From Thermoleophilia bacterium (GTDB lineage: Bacteria > Actinomycetota > Thermoleophilia > Gaiellales > Gaiellaceae), in the NCBI GenBank assembly GCA_013362295.1, contig JABFWJ010000212.1:1-9117 (forward strand): 9,117 nucleotides of DNA. Direction: 5' to 3'. Shown in pieces: positions 5,332 to 9,117 of this stretch (its first letter is position 1; every line of letters begins with the position of its first letter). The notes beneath the pieces were generated by a model, which was given only the letters and a program-made list of their open reading frames with translations, searched no databases and was not told the origin of the DNA. The position numbers were made by a program, and so were the translations under genes.

Positions 5332-6023
5332 TGGATGCGGCGACGCTCTTCGCCCCGCTCGGCCCCACCTACGACCGCTGGGGCGCGCTGCTGTCGTTCG
5401 GCCAGGATCCGCGCTGGCGCCGCTTTCTCGTCGCGCACGTCGACGTGGGCCCGACCGACACGGTGCTCGACGTCGCGACCGGCACCGCGGCAGTGGCGCT
5501 CGAGCTCGTGCGCCAGAAGGACTGCTTCGTCGTCGGCATCGATCAGAGCGCCGGCATGCTGGAGGAAGGCCGCCGGCGGATCGCGCTCGCCGCCGCGACC
5601 CGGAAGGTGCGCCTGCAGGAGGGCGATGCGCGCGCGCTTCCGTTCGCGGACGGTCAGTTCGACGGCCTGACGTTCACGTACCTCCTGCGGTACGTCGAGG
5701 ATCCTGCTGCGACCCTGCGCGAGCTCGCGCGTGTCGTGAGGCCAGGCGGGACGATCGCAGGTCTCGAGTTCGGCGTCCCGCGCGGTCTCTGGCGTCCGCT
5801 CTGGGAGGCGTGGGTGCGCGTCGGCCTCCCCGGCGCGGGGCGCCTGATCGGCGGCGGCTGGCACGAGGTCGGCACGTTCCTCGGCCCCTCGATCCGCCGG
5901 CACGACGCGGACTGGCCGGTCCCGCGCCTGCTGCAGGCGTGGCGGGCGGCAGGAGTCGGCGACGTCGAGGCACGGCGTCTGAGCCTCGGCGGCGGCATCG
6001 TGACGTGGGGGCGCAAGCGTTGA
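5331..6023 (+). CDS. UbiE/MenG-like SAM-dependent methyltransferase
   Basis: A 230-residue class I methyltransferase using S-adenosylmethionine. Motif I is V-L-D-V-A-T-G-T-A (45-53). The acidic residue of motif II is D71 in V-G-I-D-Q-S-A-G-M-L. The adenine-side motif is G-D-A-R-A-L-P-F (98-105), followed by F-D-G-L-T-F (110-115) and R-V-V-R-P-G-G (134-140). The N-terminal Y-D-R-W-G-A-L-L-S-F-G (14-24) followed by D-P-R-W-R and the R-V-x-R-P-G-G-x-x-x-x-L-E segment (134-146) follow the two UbiE/COQ5 signatures loosely. This points to C-methylation of a quinone such as demethylmenaquinone, but the signatures are imperfect and another lipid-like substrate is possible, so no symbol is given. ATG lies behind a TANNNT box without a ribosome binding site. 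The next gene overlaps its stop by 4 bases (TTGA), implying coupled expression with a membrane protein. Confidence 0.88.
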   Translation: MDAATLFAPLGPTYDRWGALLSFGQDPRWRRFLVAHVDVGPTDTVLDVATGTAAVALELVRQKDCFVVGIDQSAGMLEEGRRRIALAAATRKVRLQEGDARALPFADGQFDGLTFTYLLRYVEDPAATLRELARVVRPGGTIAGLEFGVPRGLWRPLWEAWVRVGLPGAGRLIGGGWHEVGTFLGPSIRRHDADWPVPRLLQAWRAAGVGDVEARRLSLGGGIVTWGRKR

Positions 6024-6691
6024 CCCAGGAGGTCCGGCCGGCCTTCTACGCGCTCGACCGCGGCGGCTGGCGCGACTACGTGACGCTGCTGCACCCGCCC
6101 TACACGCTGTGGCACCTGTCGTACGTCGCCGTCGGGGCGGCGCTTGCACCGCGGTTCCACGTCGACCGGCTGCTCTGGGGGCTTGCGGCCTTCTTCCTTG
6201 CGCTCGGCGTCGCGGCGCACGCGCTCGATGAGCTGAAGGGACGCCCGCTGCGCACGCGGATCCCGGCCTGGGTGCTGGTCGCGGCGACGGTCGCCTCCCT
6301 CGCCGGGGCGTGCGCGATCGGCGTCGCGGCCGCGAGCGCGTGGGGCTGGTGGCTCCTCGTGTTCGTGCTGGCGGGCGCGGTGCTGGTTCCGGCCTACAAC
6401 CTGGAGCTCGCGCTGCACACCGACTGGGGCTTCGCACTCGCGTGGGGCGCGTTCCCCGCGCTCACCGGCTACTTCGTGGAGGCGCAGACGCTGCGCATCG
6501 AGGCGGTCGCGGCAGCGTTCTACGCCTTCTGGCTCAGCCTCGCCCAGCGCACGCTCTCGACCCCGGTCCGTCGCTCGCGTCGTGAAGGCGGCACGACGGC
6601 CGGCGTCGAGCCGCTCGAGCGCGCGCTGAAGCTGCTCACGTGGGCCGCGGTCGCGCTCGCCGTCGCGCTCGTGGCGGCACGCCTACGATGA
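6020..6691 (+). CDS. polytopic membrane protein, possibly a divergent UbiA-like protein
   Basis: A 223-residue integral membrane protein with about seven hydrophobic segments (near 29-46, 50-68, 83-104, 107-125, 137-153, 160-178 and 203-221). The TTG start overlaps the methyltransferase stop as TTGA; a GTG at 6005 is an alternative adding 5 residues. Several local patterns recall UbiA prenyltransferases: L-H-P-P-Y-T-L-W-H (24-32) before the first helix, L-D-E-L-K-G-R-P-L-R (69-78) after the second, where UbiA has N-D-x-x-D and R-P-L, and A-Y-N-L-E-L (125-130) then G-A-F-P-A-L-T-G-Y-F-V (143-153), like the segment of MenA ending in L-G-x-Y-Y-V. The catalytic Asp-rich motifs are not intact: only D70 remains at the first site and none is seen at the second. 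Seven helices rather than nine is also unusual. It probably works with the upstream methyltransferase in lipid or quinone handling; this is inference. Confidence 0.85.
   Translation: MTQEVRPAFYALDRGGWRDYVTLLHPPYTLWHLSYVAVGAALAPRFHVDRLLWGLAAFFLALGVAAHALDELKGRPLRTRIPAWVLVAATVASLAGACAIGVAAASAWGWWLLVFVLAGAVLVPAYNLELALHTDWGFALAWGAFPALTGYFVEAQTLRIEAVAAAFYAFWLSLAQRTLSTPVRRSRREGGTTAGVEPLERALKLLTWAAVALAVALVAARLR
6684..6689 (+). promoter_or_regulatory. candidate -10 box before the coiled-coil gene
   Basis: TACGAT matches TANNNT and ends 6 bases before the GTG at 6696. It lies in the last codons of the upstream gene (its final T is the first base of the TGA stop). The GAGGG just before the GTG is too close to be a good ribosome binding site. 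Confidence 0.3.
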
Positions 6692-6695
6692 GGGC

Positions 6696-7856
6696 GTGAC
6701 CGCCGCCGCTGTTATCGCAATCGTCGCGGCCGTCGCCGCACTCAGCGCGCTCGCTGCGTGCGTCGTCGTCCTCCGGAGGGTGCAACGTCACCAGCACCTG
6801 CTCGAACGCGAGATCGAGCAGGGCAAGGCCGCGTTCGACGAGGTCGTCGCGAACGAGGCGGAAGAACGCTCGGCAGAACTCAAGCTGATGCTCGCGCGGC
6901 TGCGCGCCGACTCGCTTTCGCAGCTGGCGGAAGAAGAGCGCCGGATCGCGGAGGAGCGTCGGCGCGACGTCGCGGAGCGCGAGCGCGACGCGAGCGCGCG
7001 ACTCGGCGAGCAGCTTGCCGAAGTGCAGCGCTCGGTCGAGCAGCGGCTCACCGACTGGGCGGGCGACGTCGAGCAGCTGCAGGAGGGCCTGAACGACGAG
7101 CTGCGCCGGATCGAAGCCCGCCAGCGCCAGTTGATGACCGAGACCGAGGCGAAGATCGGCGGGGCGGCCGAAGGGTTGGAGGGCCAGGTCGACGAGCAGC
7201 GCCAGCTGCTGGCGCGGCTGCGGACCGAGGTCGCGGGCGCGGCCGAAAAGCTCCTGCAGCAGGCGACCACGGAGCTCGAGCAGCACGCCGCCGAGCGGCG
7301 CCGCGCGTTGCACGAGCTCGCAGACCGGCTGCGCAAGCGCGAGCGCGAGCTGCAGGAGATTGCGGAGCGCGAGGGCAACGAGGCCACGCAGCGGCTCCAG
7401 CTCGCGCTTGGCGATGTCGAGCGCCGGCAGGTCGACCAGCTGCAGCGCATCATCTCGCGGGAAACAACGCGGTACGCGGAGGCGGCGTCGCAGCAGTTCG
7501 ACACGGCAACACGCACCGCGCGGGAGGAGGCGGCGCGCCGGCTCAGCCGCGAGCTCGACCTCGCGGTCGAGCGCTTCGCGCGCGAGGCCGAGGGGGTCCT
7601 CACCGAGCGCCTCAGCCACGTGAGCGACGCGGCGGCCCAGCGCGTCGAGGAGCGGCTCGCCCGCCTGCGCTCAGCGCTCGAACGCCAGCGGGACGACGCG
7701 CTGCAGTCGCTCGAAGATCGCGCGCACAAGGTCGAGTCGACCCTGCGCGAGCGCCTGCACGAGATCGCGAGCGACGCGGAGGCCGAACGGGCCGTGCTCG
7801 ACGCCCGCCTCCACGACCTCGCGCGCCGCCTGGACGAGCTCACGACCAGGGCGTGA
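6696..7856 (+). CDS. membrane-anchored long coiled-coil protein
   Basis: A 386-residue protein starting at GTG, 4 bases after the previous stop. Residues 3-26 are a single hydrophobic segment (A-A-A-V-I-A-I-V-A-A-V-A-A-L) followed by R-R-V-Q-R, so the N terminus anchors in the membrane and the rest is probably cytoplasmic. From about 35 to the end it is almost wholly charged and helical, rich in Glu, Arg, Gln, Leu and Ala, with near-continuous heptad-like spacing of Leu/Ala/Ile, a long coiled coil. There is one Cys (C22, in the membrane segment) and almost no Gly or Pro that would break the helix; a short G-G-A-A-E-G segment near 154-159 may be a hinge. No RmuC, DivIVA or SMC catalytic segment is seen. 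Layout suggests a structural or scaffolding protein at the envelope. The extreme composition also opens long false frames on both strands. Confidence 0.88.
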   Translation: MTAAAVIAIVAAVAALSALAACVVVLRRVQRHQHLLEREIEQGKAAFDEVVANEAEERSAELKLMLARLRADSLSQLAEEERRIAEERRRDVAERERDASARLGEQLAEVQRSVEQRLTDWAGDVEQLQEGLNDELRRIEARQRQLMTETEAKIGGAAEGLEGQVDEQRQLLARLRTEVAGAAEKLLQQATTELEQHAAERRRALHELADRLRKRERELQEIAEREGNEATQRLQLALGDVERRQVDQLQRIISRETTRYAEAASQQFDTATRTAREEAARRLSRELDLAVERFAREAEGVLTERLSHVSDAAAQRVEERLARLRSALERQRDDALQSLEDRAHKVESTLRERLHEIASDAEAERAVLDARLHDLARRLDELTTRA

Positions 7857-7877
7857 ACCCGGGTCGGTAATGGTTCT

Positions 7878-7917
7878 GTTTGCACCCAAACTTCCTGAGG
7901 CAGGGTTCGTCTAGAAC
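7878..7917 (+). other. three consecutive short hairpins in the spacer before the 64-residue protein gene
   Basis: Within 40 bases there are three perfect small inverted repeats in a row: GTTTG-CACC-CAAAC (7878-7891), CCTG-AGG-CAGG (7894-7904) and GTTC-GTCTA-GAAC (7905-7917). The stretch is also less GC-rich than its surroundings. It could be a structured 5' leader, a terminator-like element of the coiled-coil gene, or protein-binding sites in DNA. Each stem is only 4-5 pairs, so individual chance occurrence is likely; it is the run of three that is unusual. Confidence 0.3.
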
Positions 7918-7937
7918 AGAGCGAAAAGGCGTCCACC

Positions 7938-8132
7938 ATGCCCCAGACGATCGAAAACCCCCAATCGGAGCGCGAAAAGGTCGAATCCTGGCGCCTCCAC
8001 GTGCTGATCGAGGCCGGCTACCCGCTGCACCTCGCCGAGAAGGTCGCCCACTCGGAAGCCGATCTGCACCGGGCCGTCGAACTCGTCCTTGCGGGCTGCA
8101 CGTTCGAGACCGCCGCCGAGATCCTGCTCTAA
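7938..8132 (+). CDS. 64-residue small helical protein, hypothetical
   Basis: A complete small gene with ATG start, AAAAGG 8 bases upstream and a TAA stop. The protein has a polar, Glu-rich first 17 residues and then helices: S-W-R-L-H-V-L-I-E-A-G-Y (17-28), H-L-A-E-K-V-A (31-37), D-L-H-R-A-V-E-L-V-L-A-G-C (42-54), and T-A-A-E-I-L-L at the end. The spacing resembles a three-helix bundle of UBA-like type, with A-G-Y in the first turn. I recall similar short proteins (W-R, A-G-Y, D-L-H-x-A, G-C, A-x-x-I-L-L) in uncultivated Actinobacteria but know no function. C54 is the only Cys. Its spacer upstream (7857-7937) is hairpin-rich and probably carries its own promoter. Downstream lies a strong inverted repeat before xseA. 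Confidence 0.85.
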   Translation: MPQTIENPQSEREKVESWRLHVLIEAGYPLHLAEKVAHSEADLHRAVELVLAGCTFETAAEILL

Positions 8133-8151
8133 CCCAGGCCGATTCCGGACT

Positions 8152-8175
8152 GCCCGGCCGCTCGAGCGGCGGGGC
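8152..8175. terminator. 24-base GC-rich inverted repeat between the small gene and xseA
   Basis: The core GCCGCTCGAGCGGC (8157-8170) is a perfect palindrome. With one G-G mismatch on each side it extends to GCCC at 8152-8155 and GGGC at 8172-8175. As RNA it would form a stable stem with a TCGA-type tetraloop, 19 bases after the stop of the 64-residue gene, so it could end that transcript. There is no T tract directly after it; only TTTT at 8190-8193. A dyad operator for xseA is the other reading. Confidence 0.45.
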
Positions 8176-8211
8176 GACTTCCGCGTCCATTTTGGGCGTG
8201 CGCGCCGTCGC

Positions 8212-8217
8212 TAGCAT
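8212..8217 (+). promoter_or_regulatory. candidate leaderless -10 box for xseA
   Basis: TAGCAT matches TANNNT and ends 7 bases before the GTG at 8225. CGACGCC fills the gap, so there is no Shine-Dalgarno sequence. A weak TTGG lies upstream near 8192, at a spacing too short for a good -35. Confidence 0.45.
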
Positions 8218-8224
8218 CGACGCC

Positions 8225-9117
8225 GTGAAGGTCGAGGCAACGGACGTCGAGGGGCGCAAGGTCTACTCCGTTCGCGGCTTCAACAACGGCGTCGCGCGCT
8301 GGCTGACCAAGCTGCCGACGCTCTGGATCGAGGGCGAGGTGACGGAGCTTCGCCGCCAGGACCGGTGGGCGTCGGTGTTCTTCACGCTCAAGGATCCCGA
8401 CGATGTCGCGACGCTTCAGGTGCAGATGCCGCGCGGGCAGTTCGACGCGCTCGACCTCAACCTCTCGGAGGGCGAGCGCGTGCACGTCTTCGGCCGCGCG
8501 GAGCTGTACGAGCAGCGCGGCGAGCTGCGGTTGAAGGCGCTGACGATCGAGCGCTTCGGCTTCGGCGCGCACCTCGCGGCGCTCGAACGGCTGAAGAAGA
8601 AGCTCGCGGCCGAAGGGCTCTTCGCCGCCGGGCGCAAACGGTCGCTCCCGCAATATCCGCGCCTGATCGGGCTCGTCACCGGCAACGACGCCGCCGCGAA
8701 ACGCGACGTGCTCACGCACATCGTGCAGCGCTTCCCACCCGCGAACGTCGTCGTGGCCGAGACGTACGTCCAGGGCCCGCGCGCGCCCGCAGCGATCGCA
8801 ACCGCGATCGGAGATCTCTGCCGGCGCGGCGCCGACGTGATCGTGCTCGCGCGCGGCGGCGGCAGCTTCGAGGATCTGCTCCCGTTTTCGGACGAGCGCG
8901 TCGTGCGCGCGGTCGCGGATTGCGCCGTGCCGATCGTCTCCGCCGTCGGTCACGAGCAGGACACGCCGTTGTGCGACCTGGCTGCCGACCTGCGCGCCTC
9001 GACGCCGACGGCGGCAGCGCGCCTCGTCGTCCCCGACAGCGCCGAGCTGCATGCTCGGCTCGCACGGTCGCGCGAAGGGCTGCATCGCGGCGCACGCCGT
9101 AACGCCGAGCGCCACGC
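8225..9117 (+). CDS. xseA: exodeoxyribonuclease VII large subunit, 3' end beyond window
   Basis: The catalytic subunit of exonuclease VII, which with many copies of XseB degrades single-stranded DNA from both ends to short oligonucleotides. The first 297 residues are present and the frame is open at the window edge, so the C-terminal coiled coil that binds XseB is missing. An N-terminal OB fold (about 12-110) has L-W-I-E-G-E-V-T-E-L (33-42) and S-V-F-F-T-L-K-D (50-57). The nuclease domain begins near 118. Residues known to be essential in the E. coli enzyme (D155, R205, H238, D241) align with D161 in K-R-D-V-L, R210 in A-R-G-G-G-S, and H243 and D246 in V-G-H-E-Q-D. G-G-S-F-E-D-L (212-218) and D-L-R-A-S-T-P-T-A-A (255-264) are also typical. 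The GTG at 8225 gives the usual N terminus and follows a TAGCAT box. xseB would be expected downstream. Confidence 0.96.
   Translation, partial: MKVEATDVEGRKVYSVRGFNNGVARWLTKLPTLWIEGEVTELRRQDRWASVFFTLKDPDDVATLQVQMPRGQFDALDLNLSEGERVHVFGRAELYEQRGELRLKALTIERFGFGAHLAALERLKKKLAAEGLFAAGRKRSLPQYPRLIGLVTGNDAAAKRDVLTHIVQRFPPANVVVAETYVQGPRAPAAIATAIGDLCRRGADVIVLARGGGSFEDLLPFSDERVVRAVADCAVPIVSAVGHEQDTPLCDLAADLRASTPTAAARLVVPDSAELHARLARSREGLHRGARRNAERH

Noticed and set aside
5318..5368. Longer N terminus (17 extra residues) for the 178-residue protein
   Set aside because: It would overlap the start of the divergent methyltransferase gene, and there is no ribosome binding site. The ATG at 5317 with its TANNNT box is the better choice.
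5322..6437. 371-codon minus-strand frame opposite the methyltransferase and membrane protein
   Set aside because: It is Arg/Pro/Ala-rich low complexity opposite two genes with clear domain or membrane patterns.
6636..7939. Several frames over 300 codons on both strands overlapping the coiled-coil gene
   Set aside because: The Glu/Arg/Ala/Leu-rich codons of the coiled coil leave alternative frames free of stops. Their products are Arg/Ser/Ala- or Leu-rich and start at arbitrary places.
8129..9115. 328-codon minus-strand frame and a 245-codon plus-strand frame across the xseA region
   Set aside because: The xseA frame from 8225 holds all four catalytic residues and the family motifs. The others are shadows.

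Overview
This is a GC-rich (roughly 70% by eye), gene-dense bacterial chromosome segment with 15 supported protein genes on both strands, very short spacers and many GTG starts. The base composition, the DUF6458-type membrane protein, the stand-alone proline dehydrogenase and the types of small protein present suggest an actinobacterium, perhaps of the Thermoleophilia/Gaiellales/Solirubrobacterales group. That placement is inference from sequence style, not a search. I see no rRNA, tRNA, CRISPR array, insertion sequence, phage gene or attachment site. No gene-free stretch exceeds about 105 bases.

Left part (1-1365): a small ABM-like barrel protein on the minus strand; a 48-residue single-pass membrane microprotein and a GNAT acetyltransferase on the plus strand; then, convergent with it, a 67-residue peptide with a leader/core look and a perfect Shine-Dalgarno sequence.

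Centre (1366-4425): a full-length ACC deaminase (acdS) with every diagnostic residue, divergent from a DUF6458 membrane protein and a membrane-anchored esterase-type alpha/beta hydrolase. The hydrolase converges on a proline dehydrogenase, their stop codons sharing one CTAG. ACC deaminase and proline dehydrogenase both degrade amino acids that plants accumulate or release, which fits a soil or rhizosphere lifestyle (inference).

Right part (4475-9117): two unknown genes in a minus-strand pair, divergent by 13 bases from a UbiE/MenG-like methyltransferase. The methyltransferase overlaps a polytopic membrane protein that resembles a UbiA-type prenyltransferase without its aspartate motifs. A membrane-anchored all-coiled-coil protein follows, then a 64-residue helical protein behind a hairpin-rich spacer, then the 5' part of xseA (exonuclease VII large subunit), cut by the window edge.

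Most genes are ordinary chromosomal housekeeping or catabolic genes, and I did not find a clear new multi-gene system. The strongest unexplained signal is regulatory: seven of the fifteen starts have a TANNNT hexamer ending 6-10 bases before the start codon and no Shine-Dalgarno sequence, including a symmetrical divergent pair. This points to widespread leaderless transcription. The most interesting single genes are the 67-residue RiPP-precursor-like peptide and the UbiA-like membrane protein.
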